This document shows, piece by piece, positions 10,442-19,664 of a DNA stretch of 64,000 bases (position 1 is its first letter; each line of letters opens with the position of its first letter). The notes under the pieces were generated by a model, which made no database searches, had not been told where the DNA came from, and saw nothing but the letters and a program-made list of their open reading frames with translations. The position numbers and the translations under genes are program-made. Origin of the DNA: Rubrivivax sp. (GTDB lineage Bacteria > Pseudomonadota > Gammaproteobacteria > Burkholderiales > Burkholderiaceae_C); the NCBI GenBank assembly GCA_027491255.1, contig JAIXWM010000054.1, forward strand, positions 38,566-102,565, in the 5' to 3' direction.

Positions 10442-10780
10442 TCAGCGCGGATCGGTTGCCGCGCCAGGCGGCGGCTCGGGCAGCAGGCACGCTTCGACGA
10501 CGCGCAAGTCGTTGTCGCGCGCGAAGTTCATCACGAAGTCCCAGGCCATGGGCTCGACCTCCCGCAGGCCTTCGTCCACGATCACGCACTTGACGCCGTC
10601 GACCAGGCGCGGAAAGCACAACGGCGAGTAGCCGATGTAGGCGCCGATGCCCGACTGGGCACCGCCGGGACGGAAGCTCGACATCGCCCCGGCAAGCCGC
10701 TCGGCCCAGTCGCTGGGGCGGAAGGCACGCCCCTCATGCGTGATGCCCTGGATGAAGATCTGGCGTTTCGAAGCAGGCAT
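10442..10780 (-). CDS. DUF3579 domain protein
   Basis: The function is unknown. The 112-residue protein begins MPASKRQIFIQGITHEGRAF and contains RPSDWAERLAG, which mark the DUF3579 family, found mainly in betaproteobacteria and typically next to argD/argF. No catalytic motif or membrane segment is visible. The ATG at 10780 is preferred over one at 10846 on family grounds. It converges on rpsT and is divergent from argD. Confidence 0.82.
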   Translation of the reverse strand: MPASKRQIFIQGITHEGRAFRPSDWAERLAGAMSSFRPGGAQSGIGAYIGYSPLCFPRLVDGVKCVIVDEGLREVEPMAWDFVMNFARDNDLRVVEACLLPEPPPGAATDPR

Positions 10781-10947
10781 GGGACAGGTGTTCGCAGCGG
10801 GTGGAGGCACGTCGGGCCCGCGCGGGACCGACCGTCGGAACAGCACCTCTGGCCAGCGCCCTGCATTGTGACGCCGCCGTGTTGCGTCGCAGCATCGCGC
10901 ACGACGCTGGCCCGCACCTGACAGGGGCCGCGTCCCCTGCCCGCCCC

Positions 10948-10953
10948 TAAAAT
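10948..10953 (+). promoter_or_regulatory. Candidate -10 element of argD-argF
   Basis: TAAAAT lies 72 bases before the argD ATG. A CTGACA at 10918-10923 resembles a -35 but is spaced 24 bases away, which is too far, so the -35 is unresolved. Transcription would begin near 10960, immediately before the hairpin at 10961-10990. Confidence 0.4.
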
Positions 10954-10960
10954 CCAGGCT

Positions 10961-11000
10961 GGCCGGGCTGTACCGGAAGGTGCCCCGGCCTTTTTCTTTT
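10961..11000 (+). terminator. Terminator-like hairpin in the argD leader (possible attenuator)
   Basis: GGCCGGG (10961-10967) pairs with CCCGGCC (10984-10990). The inner helix ACC/GGT is closed by the GNRA-type loop GGAA, and TTTTTCTTTT follows directly. No + strand gene upstream needs this terminator, because rpsT has its own. It lies between the candidate argD promoter and the AAGGAG ribosome binding site, so it could attenuate argD-argF or define a short RNA. The structure is seen directly; the regulatory role is inference. Confidence 0.6.
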
Positions 11001-11024
11001 CCACCGCCAAGGAGAAGTCACCCG

Positions 11025-12242
11025 ATGAACGCGCCCGCCCATCCCGCCGTCACCCGGCCCATGCCGCACGTGATGAACACCTACGGCCGCCTGCCGATTG
11101 CGATGTCGCACGGCCGAGGCAGCAGGGTCTGGGACACCGAGGGCCGCGAGTACCTCGACGCGCTGGCCGGCATCGCGGTCAACACGCTGGGCCATGGCCA
11201 CCCGAAGCTGGTGCCGGCGCTGCAGGACCAGGTGGCGAAGATGATCCACTGCTGCAACTACTACGAGATACCGCTGCAGGAGGAACTGGCCGCGATGCTG
11301 TGCGAGTTCTCGGGCCTGGAAAGCGTGTTCTTCTGCAACAGCGGGCTCGAGGCCAACGAGGCGGCGCTGAAGATCGCGCGCAAATACGGTCACGACCGCG
11401 GCATAGACCGGCCCGAGGTCATCGTCTACGAGCGCGCCTTCCACGGCCGCTCCATCGCCACCTTGTCGGCCACCGGCAACGTCAAGGTGCAGAAGGGCTT
11501 CGAGCCGCTGGTCGAGGGCTTCGTGCGCGTGCCGCTGAACGACCTGGGTGCAGTCGAGTCCCTGGCGCGGACGAACCCCAACGTCGTCGCCGTCTTCCTC
11601 GAGACGATCCAGGGCGAGGGCGGCATCAACCCGGCCCGCGCCGACTATCTGCAGGGCCTGCGCCGCCTGTGCGACGAGCGCGGCTGGCTCCTGATGCTCG
11701 ACGAGGTGCAGTGCGGCATCGGCCGCACGGGCAAGTGGTTCGCGCACCAGTGGGCCGGGATCGTGCCCGACGTGATGCCCATGGCCAAGGGCCTGGGCTC
11801 GGGGGTGCCGGTGGGCGCGGTGGCCACCGGCCCGAAGGCCACCGGCGTGCTCGGGCCGGGCAACCACGGCACCACCTTCGGCGGCAACCCGCTGGCCATG
11901 CGTGCCGGTGTCGAGACGCTGCGCATCCTGCGCGACGACGGCGTGATGGACAACGCGACGCGCGTGGGCGCGCGGTTGCGCGCCGGCCTGGAGCGTGAAC
12001 TCGCCGCGCTGCCGGGCGTGGTCGACATCCGCGGCCAGGGCCTGATGCTCGGCATCGAACTCGCCCGCCCCTGCGGCGTGCTGATGACGCGCGCGCTGCA
12101 GGCCGGCCTGCTGATCAGCGTCACCGCCGACAGCGTGATCCGCCTCGTGCCGCCGCTGATCCTTTCCGCCGACGAAGCCGACCAGATCGTGGCCTTGCTC
12201 GCCCCGCTGGTGAAGGCCTTCCTCGCGGAGCCGGCGGCATGA
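11025..12242 (+). CDS. argD: Acetylornithine aminotransferase ArgD
   Basis: ArgD is a class III PLP aminotransferase that converts N-acetylglutamate semialdehyde to N-acetylornithine in arginine biosynthesis, and may also serve lysine synthesis. Visible blocks are TYGRLPIAMSHGRGS, FFCNSGLEANEAALK, YERAFHGRSIATLS, LMLDEVQCGIGRTG and the PLP-lysine region MAKGLGSGVPVGA. The length of 405 residues is normal. The ATG at 11025 has AAGGAG ten bases upstream. The stop overlaps the argF start by ATGA, forming an argD-argF operon. Confidence 0.96.
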   Translation: MNAPAHPAVTRPMPHVMNTYGRLPIAMSHGRGSRVWDTEGREYLDALAGIAVNTLGHGHPKLVPALQDQVAKMIHCCNYYEIPLQEELAAMLCEFSGLESVFFCNSGLEANEAALKIARKYGHDRGIDRPEVIVYERAFHGRSIATLSATGNVKVQKGFEPLVEGFVRVPLNDLGAVESLARTNPNVVAVFLETIQGEGGINPARADYLQGLRRLCDERGWLLMLDEVQCGIGRTGKWFAHQWAGIVPDVMPMAKGLGSGVPVGAVATGPKATGVLGPGNHGTTFGGNPLAMRAGVETLRILRDDGVMDNATRVGARLRAGLERELAALPGVVDIRGQGLMLGIELARPCGVLMTRALQAGLLISVTADSVIRLVPPLILSADEADQIVALLAPLVKAFLAEPAA

Positions 12243-13171
12243 AACCGGGGGACCGGCTGATGAAGCATTTCCTGCAGTTCAAGGACCTGCGCGCCGAGGA
12301 ATACGCCTACCTCTTCGAGCGCACCCGCATCATCAAGACGCGCTTCAAGAACTACGAGCGCTACCAGCCGCTGGCCGACCGCACGCTGGCGATGATCTTC
12401 GAGAAGGCAAGCACGCGCACCCGCGTCAGCTTCGAGGCCGGCATGTACCAGATGGGCGGCTCGGTCGTGCACCTGACCACCGGCGACAGCCAGCTCGGCC
12501 GCGCCGAGCCCATCGAGGACAGCGCGCGCGTGATCAGCCGCATGGTCGACCTGGTGATGATCCGCACCTACGAGCAGGCCAAGATCGAGCGCTTCGCAGC
12601 GCATTCACGCGTGCCGGTGATCAACGGGCTGACCAACGAGTTCCACCCCTGCCAGATCCTGGCCGACATCTACACCTACATCGAGCACCGGGGCTCCATT
12701 GCAGGCAAGGTCGTGGCCTGGGTGGGCGACGGCAACAACATGGCCAACACCTGGCTGCAGGCGGCCGATATCCTGGGCTTCACGGTCCACGTCAGCACGC
12801 CCGAGGGCTATGCCGTCGACCCGGGCGTGGCCGGGGTGGCGCGCCAGGACTGCTGGCGCGTCTTCGACCACCCGATGGATGCCTGCGCCGGCGCCGACCT
12901 CGTCACCACCGACGTCTGGACCAGCATGGGCTACGAGGCCCAGAACGAGGAGCGCCGCAAGGCTTTCGTCGACTGGTGCGTCGACGAGGACATGATGGCT
13001 GCGGCGCGGCCCGACGCCTTGTTCATGCACTGCCTGCCGGCCCACCGCGGCGAGGAAGTGGCCGCAGAGGTCATCGACGGCCCGCAGTCGGTGGTCTGGG
13101 ACGAGGCCGAGAACCGGATGCACGTGCAGAAGGCGCTGATGGAGTACCTGCTGCTCGGCCGCATCGGGTGA
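12239..13171 (+). CDS. argF: Ornithine carbamoyltransferase ArgF
   Basis: ArgF transfers the carbamoyl group from carbamoyl phosphate to ornithine to give citrulline. The carbamoyl-phosphate motif FEKASTRTRVSFE, the FHPCQILAD motif, the DGNNMANTW segment and the ornithine loop FMHCLPAHRGEEV are all intact in 310 residues. Translation may start at the overlapping ATG (12239) or at an ATG at 12260 (MKHFLQFKDL), which better matches typical N-termini. It is coupled to argD. Confidence 0.96.
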   Translation: MKPGDRLMKHFLQFKDLRAEEYAYLFERTRIIKTRFKNYERYQPLADRTLAMIFEKASTRTRVSFEAGMYQMGGSVVHLTTGDSQLGRAEPIEDSARVISRMVDLVMIRTYEQAKIERFAAHSRVPVINGLTNEFHPCQILADIYTYIEHRGSIAGKVVAWVGDGNNMANTWLQAADILGFTVHVSTPEGYAVDPGVAGVARQDCWRVFDHPMDACAGADLVTTDVWTSMGYEAQNEERRKAFVDWCVDEDMMAAARPDALFMHCLPAHRGEEVAAEVIDGPQSVVWDEAENRMHVQKALMEYLLLGRIG

Positions 13172-13175
13172 TGCC

Positions 13176-13192
13176 GCGGGGCGCGGCCCCGC
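13176..13192. terminator. GC-rich hairpin between convergent argF and the DenD-type gene
   Basis: GCGGGGC and GCCCCGC form a 7-bp stem around GCG immediately after the argF stop. There is no T-run, so it would be a weak or factor-assisted terminator. Confidence 0.35.
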
Positions 13193-13234
13193 ACCCTGCC
13201 CCGCGCCCTGCCCCGGTCACAGAGCGCCGGCTTC

Positions 13235-14248
13235 TCAGGCGTCCAGCCCGCGCAGCGCCTGCGGGTTTTCTCGCCGGCAGTCCTCGATGTAGAGGCGGAT
13301 GATGTCCTCGAAGCTCGCCTCGGCCTGCAGCCCGAGCGCGTTCGCCCGCGGAGTGACCACGCCGCGCGGCCAGTTGGCCACGATGCCGGCGATGCGCTCG
13401 TCGCGCTGCGGCTTCACGCGCGCCCTCACCTTCGGACCGGCCACCTTCTCGAGCGCGTCCAGCATCTCCTGCACGCTGACGTTCAGGCCGGGCAGCGTGA
13501 TCGCCGAGCGCCCGACGAAGGCCTCGCGGCTGGCCTCGGCCACCGCGATCAGGCCCCGGACCATGCTCTGCACCGAGCCCACGGGGTGACGCACCGACAG
13601 ATCCACCGGGAGCGCCGCATCCTCGCCCGCCAAGGGCTCGCGGATGATGCCACTGAAGAAGGAACTCGCCGCGCCGTTGGGTCGGCCAGGCCGCACCGTC
13701 ACCGTCACCAGGCGGGCCGCGCGCCCGTCGATGTAGCCCTTGCGGGTGTAGTCGGCGATCAGGTGCTCGCACACGAGCTTCTGCGTGCCGTAGCTGGTCT
13801 GCGGCATAGGCAGCGTGCTGTCACCGACGACTTCCGGAAAGGGGTACGCCGGGTCGGGGCCGAAGACCGCGATCGAACTCGAGAACACCAGGCACGTCGG
13901 CGCCGCACCGCGCTCGGTGCGGTGCCGCAACGCGTCCAGCAGTGCGCGCGTGCTGTCCAGATTGGAGCGCAGACCGAGATCGAAGTCGGTTTCGCATTCG
14001 CCCGAAACGGCCGAGGCCAGGTGGAACACGGCATCGAAGGGTTCGTCGCGCAGCGCCTCGCACTGAGCAAGCAGCGGGCCGGTGCGCACCTGCACGCGAG
14101 GGTGCTGCGCCATCTCGGGCCGCGCGGGGAACTGGTCGGTCAGCACCAGGGTGTCCACAGGACGACCTCCAAGATGGCCGCGCTCGAGCAGCGCGCGCGC
14201 AAGCCGGGTACCGACAAAGCCGGCGCCGCCGGTGATCAGGATCTTCAT
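13235..14248 (-). CDS. NAD-dependent epimerase/dehydratase, D-erythronate dehydrogenase (DenD) type
   Basis: This is an extended SDR of 337 residues. It begins MKILITGGAGFVGTRLA (glycine-rich NAD site), has the SAVSGECETDFDLG segment and the catalytic SYGTQK (YxxxK) motif. Overall it matches the DenD family, which oxidises D-erythronate to 3-oxo-tetronate. The dedicated downstream kinase and decarboxylase of that route are not in the window, so a related sugar acid may be the real substrate. The start overlaps the stop of the FadR-type regulator gene by ATGA. Confidence 0.82.
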   Translation of the reverse strand: MKILITGGAGFVGTRLARALLERGHLGGRPVDTLVLTDQFPARPEMAQHPRVQVRTGPLLAQCEALRDEPFDAVFHLASAVSGECETDFDLGLRSNLDSTRALLDALRHRTERGAAPTCLVFSSSIAVFGPDPAYPFPEVVGDSTLPMPQTSYGTQKLVCEHLIADYTRKGYIDGRAARLVTVTVRPGRPNGAASSFFSGIIREPLAGEDAALPVDLSVRHPVGSVQSMVRGLIAVAEASREAFVGRSAITLPGLNVSVQEMLDALEKVAGPKVRARVKPQRDERIAGIVANWPRGVVTPRANALGLQAEASFEDIIRLYIEDCRRENPQALRGLDA

Positions 14249-15045
14249 GGGGGAGTCTCCGCAAGAGGGGGGGATGAGTTTCGGGGGGAGGCGGACGCAA
14301 GCACGCCGCGTGCGACGAGCGGCTTGGGCGGCATGGCAAGGGAAGGCAGATCGCCACGGGTGGCGAGCACGTGCTCGATGTCCTCCGCCGCACCGTCGAT
14401 GAGTTCGACGATGGCGCGTTCGGCCTGCGCCGGCAAGCGGGAAGCGACGGCATCGAGCACCGCCCGGTGCAGCGGCAGGGATTGCGCAGGCCCCGGAGCG
14501 CGCGAGGTCGAGATCTCGAAGCTGGTGCGCAGCAGGGCGCCCAGCGCCTTGCTCATCTGCACCAGCATGCGATTGTGGGAGGCCTGCATCAGCCCCTGGT
14601 GAAAGCGCAGGTCGTGGCTGACGTAGTCGCCGCCGTGCTCGATCGCCTCACGCATGCCGGCGTAGGCGGCCTCGAGCCCGGCCAGGTCCTGTGCGTCGGC
14701 GCGCTGCGCCGCCAGCCGCACCGCTGCAGGCTCGACGATGCGGCGCAGTTCCTGCAGGTCGAGCAGGAAGTCGCGGGTCAGTCCGGCGGCGCCCTGCCAG
14801 GCGACCAGCTCGGGGTCGAACCAGTTCCAGTGGTCGGCCGGCAGCACCCGCGTGCCGAGCTTGGGGCCGGTGACGAGCATGCCCTTGGCCACGAGCGACT
14901 TGACCGCCTCGCGCACCACGGTGCGGCTGACCCCCAGGGTGGAGCCCAGCATGGGCTCGGGCGGCAAGGTCGCGCCCGGTGGGTGGCGACCCTCGGCAAT
15001 GGCCCGCCCGAGGGCGTCGAGCGTCTGTGCCAGGGCATTCTTCAT
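14245..15045 (-). CDS. FadR-type GntR family transcriptional regulator
   Basis: The N-terminal winged helix has LPPEPMLGSTLGVSRTVVREAVKSL with the recognition helix near residues 30-55. The C-terminal FCD all-helical domain has LRRIVEPAAVRLAA and the metal or ligand histidines in DLRFHQGLMQASHN. This class usually represses sugar-acid genes and is released by the substrate or an intermediate. It is translationally coupled to the DenD-type gene. It is the best local candidate for binding the TCGTCATACCA element at 17644. The ATG at 15045 is used because upstream in-frame residues are not domain-like. Confidence 0.9.
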   Translation of the reverse strand: MKNALAQTLDALGRAIAEGRHPPGATLPPEPMLGSTLGVSRTVVREAVKSLVAKGMLVTGPKLGTRVLPADHWNWFDPELVAWQGAAGLTRDFLLDLQELRRIVEPAAVRLAAQRADAQDLAGLEAAYAGMREAIEHGGDYVSHDLRFHQGLMQASHNRMLVQMSKALGALLRTSFEISTSRAPGPAQSLPLHRAVLDAVASRLPAQAERAIVELIDGAAEDIEHVLATRGDLPSLAMPPKPLVARGVLASASPRNSSPPLAETPP

Positions 15046-15094
15046 CGGCGGGAGCGAGCAGCGTGTCGAAGAAGCCGCCATCCGGACGCGCCGT

Positions 15095-15358
15095 TCAGCC
15101 GCGCGCGAACGCGGTGACCAGCGGCTGCGGCCCGAACGGCATGCCGCCCGAGCGCACGAGCTGCCGTGGCGGCGTCCTGGTGCAGCGGGGGGCACTGCGG
15201 GCGCCCAAGGGGCTCATGCGCCGCTGCAGCCGCCCGCTGGGCATCGGGTTCGACAGCCTGGCCCGCGGCGTGCCTTCGTCGAGCGCGATCGCCGCCTCGC
15301 GCAAGCGCGCCCGCCTGTCAGGGACGGTTTCGAGGCTCACCCGTGTGAACGCGGCCAT
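15095..15358 (-). pseudogene. Decayed cupin-family gene (internal deletion)
   Basis: An 87-residue reading frame begins two bases after the SDR stop. Its N-terminal part (DEGTPRARLSNPMPSGRLQ, then SPLGARSAPRCTRTP) and its end (QPLVTAFARG) resemble the two ends of a cupin protein of about 130 residues common in proteobacteria. The middle, holding the metal-site barrel strands, is missing, and flanking residues are eroded (several Arg where hydrophobic residues are expected). I infer an in-frame deletion of roughly 45 codons. It could instead be a small unrelated gene. Confidence 0.45.
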
Positions 15359-15360
15359 GG

Positions 15361-16131
<771 letters not shown>

Positions 16132-16135
16132 CGGG

Positions 16136-16624
16136 TCAGGCCTGCAAGGCAGCGGCCGCGAGCGCGGCCAGGGTTTCGGGGGGGTGTTCGATGCTCAGGG
16201 AGAGGGCGAACTCGTCGGGCCCGGGAGTCTCGAGCGTTTGCAGCTGGCTGTCCAGCAACGACGTCGGCATGTAATGCCCGCGCCGGCCGGCCAGGCGCTG
16301 CGCCAGCAACTCGCGCGGGCCGTGCAGATGCACGAAGCGCAGCGTCGGCACGTCCACGCGCAGGCGCTCGCGGTAGCGCCGCTTCAGCGCCGAGCACGAC
16401 ACGACCGTGCCGCCCGGAGCCGCCACCAGGCGTGCGGCGACGGCGTCGAGCCAGCCGGCGCGGTCCTCGTCCGTCAAGGGCGTGCCTGCGGCCATCTTGC
16501 GCACGTTGTGCGGCGGGTGCAGTTCATCGCCCTCGACGAAGGGCAGTCCGAGGCGGGCTGACAAGAGCTGGCCGACCGTGGACTTGCCGCTGCCGGACAC
16601 GCCCATCACGACCACACGATGCAT
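16136..16624 (-). CDS. gntK: Gluconokinase
   Basis: GntK phosphorylates D-gluconate to 6-phosphogluconate. The 162-residue protein starts MHRVVVMGVSGSGKST (Walker A), followed by FVEGDELHPPHNVRKMAAGTP and SCSALKRRYRERLR, the family signature. The ATG at 16624 puts the P-loop at the N-terminus as expected. It is four bases upstream of the gluconate 5-dehydrogenase-like gene on the same strand. Confidence 0.93.
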   Translation of the reverse strand: MHRVVVMGVSGSGKSTVGQLLSARLGLPFVEGDELHPPHNVRKMAAGTPLTDEDRAGWLDAVAARLVAAPGGTVVSCSALKRRYRERLRVDVPTLRFVHLHGPRELLAQRLAGRRGHYMPTSLLDSQLQTLETPGPDEFALSLSIEHPPETLAALAAAALQA

Positions 16625-16649
16625 CGTGGCACCCTCGCGCCAGCCGGCG

Positions 16650-17603
16650 TCAGCGCGGCGCGCACTCCGGCACCGGGCTGAGCACCGGCCGGCCGGCGAA
16701 GTGCTCGCGCAGATTGCCGAAGGCGAGGTCGGCCATGGCCTGGCGTGTCTGCGTCGTCGCGCTGCCGATGTGCGGGGCCAGCACCACATGCGGCAGGCCC
16801 ATCAGGCGCGCCGGCACGCGCGGCTCGTCCTGGAACACGTCCAGCGCCGCGCCGCCCAGCACGCCGCTCTCCAAGGCCTCGACCAGGGCGTTCTCGTCGA
16901 CCACCGAGCCACGCGCCACATTGACCAGGATGCCCTTGGAGCCGAGGGCCTGAAGCACGCGCGCGTCGACGAGGTGCCGGGTGGCGGCGCCACCGGGGGT
17001 GATGACGATCAGGAAGTCGCTGTCGGCCGCCAGCGAGACCGGGTCGGCGTGGTAGGCATAGGGCAGTCCGGGCCGGGCCGAGCGCGCGGTGTAGGCGATG
17101 CGCATGTCGAAGGCCTGCGCCCGGCGCGCGATGACCTGTCCGATGCGGCCCATGCCGACGATGCCCAGGCGCGCACCCGAGACCTTGCGCCCGAGCGGCA
17201 GCGGACCCTGAAGCCAGTGTCCGCCGCGCACGTGTCGGTCAGCCGCCGGGAGCTGGCGCGCGGCGCACAGCATCAGGCCGATGGCGAGATCGGCCACGTC
17301 GTCGTTGAGGACGTTGGGCGTGTGCGTCACCATGACGCCGCGCTGGCGCGCCGCCTGGACATCGACTCCGTCGTAACCGACCCCGAAAACCGAGATGATC
17401 TCCAGCGCCGGCAATGCCGCGATCAGCGCCGCGTCGACGCGCGACTCCCCGCTCGCGGCCACAGCGCGTACCGCCGGCGCGATGCGGTCGAAGGCGGCCG
17501 GGTCGGTCTGATGAACCCGGTCGTGCAAGGCAAAGGCGGCCTGCAGTTGGGCCAGATAGGTCGGCGAGAACTTGGCAGTTCCAAGTACGTGGATGTCGGA
17601 CAC
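16650..17603 (-). CDS. D-2-hydroxyacid dehydrogenase (gluconate 2-dehydrogenase/hydroxypyruvate reductase type)
   Basis: This NAD(P)-dependent 2-hydroxyacid dehydrogenase of about 317 residues has the Rossmann motif GMGRIGQVIARRAQAF, the catalytic Arg in NVARGSVVDE, Glu in DVFQDEP and His in APHIGSAT. In this neighbourhood it could reduce 2-ketogluconate to gluconate. The start is taken as GTG at 17603, preceded by GAGGA seven bases away. An upstream in-frame ATG at 17756 would run through the divergent promoter and into the dehydratase gene. It heads the leftward run with gntK and the SDR. Confidence 0.88.
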   Translation of the reverse strand: MSDIHVLGTAKFSPTYLAQLQAAFALHDRVHQTDPAAFDRIAPAVRAVAASGESRVDAALIAALPALEIISVFGVGYDGVDVQAARQRGVMVTHTPNVLNDDVADLAIGLMLCAARQLPAADRHVRGGHWLQGPLPLGRKVSGARLGIVGMGRIGQVIARRAQAFDMRIAYTARSARPGLPYAYHADPVSLAADSDFLIVITPGGAATRHLVDARVLQALGSKGILVNVARGSVVDENALVEALESGVLGGAALDVFQDEPRVPARLMGLPHVVLAPHIGSATTQTRQAMADLAFGNLREHFAGRPVLSPVPECAPR

Positions 17604-17643
17604 CGGGGTTTCCTCGGGGCTGATAAGGCCCAGCTCGTTGCAA

Positions 17644-17654
17644 TCGTCATACCA
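17644..17654. promoter_or_regulatory. FadR-subfamily operator-like site
   Basis: TCGTCATACCA matches the general FadR-type GntR operator pattern TnGTnnnACnA in full. It lies in the 100-base divergent region between the 2-hydroxyacid dehydrogenase and the dehydratase gene, next to the -10-like CATAAT at 17653-17658. The regulator gene at 14245-15045 is the obvious candidate ligand. Motif match is direct; binding is inference. Confidence 0.5.
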
Positions 17655-17703
17655 TAATAGGCCGATTAACCCTCCCGACACCCCCGGGAAAGCGAGCAGC
17701 CCG

Positions 17704-19461
17704 ATGAGCGACGACCAGAACCCATCTCCGAAAAAGCCCCGCCGAGACCCCTCCACGCTGCGCAGCCAGCAGTGGTTCGGCCGCCAGGACCGCGACGGCT
17801 TCGCCTACCGCAGCTGGGTCAAGGGCAAGGGCATCCCGCACGACCAGTTCGACGGCCGGCCGGTGATCGGGATCTGCAATACCTTCAGCGAGCTGACGCC
17901 CTGCAACTCGCACTTCCGCACGCTGGCCGAGCAGGTCAAGATCGGTGTCTACGAAGCGGGCGGCTTCCCGCTGGAATTCCCGGTGATGTCGCTGGGCGAG
18001 ACGCTGATGCGGCCCACCGCGATGCTGTACCGCAACCTGGCCAGCATGGACGTCGAGGAGAGCATCCGCGGCAACCCGGTTGACGGCGTCGTGCTGCTGT
18101 TCGGCTGCGACAAGACCACCCCCAGCCTGCTGATGGGCGCCTCCAGCACCGACGTGCCGACGATCGGCGTCTCGGGCGGTCCGATGCTCAGCGGCAAGTG
18201 GCGGGGTCAGGAACTCGGCTCGGGCACCGGCGTGTGGAGCATGAGCGAGCAGGTGCGCGCGGGCACGCTGAAGCTGCAGGACTTCTTCGAGGCAGAGAGC
18301 TGCATGCACCGCAGCCACGGGCATTGCATGACCATGGGCACGGCCAGCACGATGGCCAGCATGGTCGAGGCCCTCGGCGTGGGCCTGCCCGGCAACGCGG
18401 CCTTTCCCGCCGTGGACGGCCGGCGCAACGTGCTCGCGCGCCAGGCCGGCCGGCGCATCGTCGAGATGGTGCACGAGGACATGACGCTGTCGAAGATCCT
18501 CACACGGCAGGCCTTCGAGAACGCGATCCGCACGCTGGCGGCCATCGGCGGCAGCACGAACGCGGTGATCCACCTGATCGCGATCGCCGGACGCATCGGC
18601 GTGAAGCTCACCGTCGACGACTTCGAGCGCCTGGGCAGCGAGATGCCCTGCCTGGTCAACCTGCAGCCCAGCGGCCAGTACCTGATGGAGGACTTCTGCT
18701 ACGCCGGGGGCCTGCCCGTGGTGATGAAGGAGATTGCCCACCTGCTGCACACCGACCACGTCACCGCGAACGGTCGCACCGTCGGCGAGAACATCGCCGC
18801 GGCCGAGAATTTCAACCCCGATGTGATCAAGCCCTTCGCCGAGCCCTTCAAGGAGAAGGCCGGCATCGCGATCCTGCGCGGCAACATCGCCCCGCGCGGC
18901 GCGGTCATCAAGCCCAGCGCGGCCACCCCGGCGCTGATGCAGCATACCGGCCGCGCTGTCGTCTTCGAGGACAGCGACGACTTCCACCGCCGCATCGACG
19001 ACGAGAGCCTGGACGTCGACGAGACCTGCATCCTGGTGCTGAAGAACTGCGGCCCCAAGGGCTACCCGGGCATGGCCGAGGTCGGCAACATGCCGCTGCC
19101 GCCGAAGGTGCTGCGCAAGGGCATCACGGACATGGTGCGCATCAGTGATGCGCGCATGAGCGGCACCGCCTACGGCACGGTGGTGCTGCACACCGCGCCC
19201 GAGGCCGCGGCCGGCGGGCCGCTGGCCCTGGTGCGCAGCGGTGACCTGATCACGCTGGACGTGGCGGCGCGCAGTCTGCATCTGCATGTCGACGACGAGG
19301 AACTCGAGCGTCGCCGCGCCGCCTGGACACCGCCAACGCCGCCGCTGGACAGTGGCTACTGGAAGCTCTACATCGACCATGTGCTGCAGGCCGACGAGGG
19401 CGCGGACCTCGACTTCCTGCGCGGCCGGCGTGGCGCCTTCGTGCCCAAGGACAACCATTGA
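17704..19461 (+). CDS. IlvD/Edd family dehydratase, pentonate (arabinonate/xylonate) type
   Basis: This [2Fe-2S] dehydratase has about 585 residues. Cluster cysteines by alignment to L-arabinonate dehydratase are C67 (ELTPCNSH), C135 (FGCDKTTPS) and C208 (SHGHCMTMGTAST), with K137 as the lysine near the metal. The GGSTNAVIHL motif and a final FVPKDNH-like tail support the sugar-acid branch rather than branched-chain amino acid IlvD. It converts a pentonate or hexonate to the 2-keto-3-deoxy acid. The ATG at 17704 is used; upstream in-frame sequence is the divergent promoter. Confidence 0.88.
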   Translation: MSDDQNPSPKKPRRDPSTLRSQQWFGRQDRDGFAYRSWVKGKGIPHDQFDGRPVIGICNTFSELTPCNSHFRTLAEQVKIGVYEAGGFPLEFPVMSLGETLMRPTAMLYRNLASMDVEESIRGNPVDGVVLLFGCDKTTPSLLMGASSTDVPTIGVSGGPMLSGKWRGQELGSGTGVWSMSEQVRAGTLKLQDFFEAESCMHRSHGHCMTMGTASTMASMVEALGVGLPGNAAFPAVDGRRNVLARQAGRRIVEMVHEDMTLSKILTRQAFENAIRTLAAIGGSTNAVIHLIAIAGRIGVKLTVDDFERLGSEMPCLVNLQPSGQYLMEDFCYAGGLPVVMKEIAHLLHTDHVTANGRTVGENIAAAENFNPDVIKPFAEPFKEKAGIAILRGNIAPRGAVIKPSAATPALMQHTGRAVVFEDSDDFHRRIDDESLDVDETCILVLKNCGPKGYPGMAEVGNMPLPPKVLRKGITDMVRISDARMSGTAYGTVVLHTAPEAAAGGPLALVRSGDLITLDVAARSLHLHVDDEELERRRAAWTPPTPPLDSGYWKLYIDHVLQADEGADLDFLRGRRGAFVPKDNH

Positions 19462-19502
19462 GAACGTCCTCGCAAGTCGTCAACACCATCTGACGCCGCC
19501 GC

Positions 19503-19558
19503 TCGAGGGGGAGAGCACACTCGAGGGCGGCCCGTCGCCTGCTCACGAGCCCCCTCGA
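19503..19558. repeat. Nested inverted repeat in the dehydratase-SDR spacer
   Basis: TCGAGGGGG (19503-19511) pairs with CCCCCTCGA (19550-19558), and inside it GAGCA (19513-19517) pairs with TGCTC (19540-19544). A second copy of CTCGAGGG lies at 19520-19527. The 203-base spacer has no ORF of note. This may be a palindromic intergenic repeat of the REP/BIME kind, but I cannot show other copies. Confidence 0.4.
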
Positions 19559-19664
19559 ACAAGGTGGTACCCAGTCAGCCCCTGTGAGCCCTGTGCGGGG
19601 ATCACGAAATCCGGGGGCGGCCCGGCGTCTTGCCGAGAGCCCCCACCCCATCAGAGAGCACCTC

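Noticed and set aside
16650..17756. 2-hydroxyacid dehydrogenase starting at the ATG at 17756
   Set aside because: The extra 51 residues cross the divergent promoter and the dehydratase start and are not family-like; GTG 17603 has GAGGA upstream.
17647..19458. Long open frame (603 codons) on the - strand
   Set aside because: It is fully antisense to the IlvD/Edd dehydratase. High GC leaves long open shadow frames; the composition is His/Val/Ala-rich and no domain is visible.
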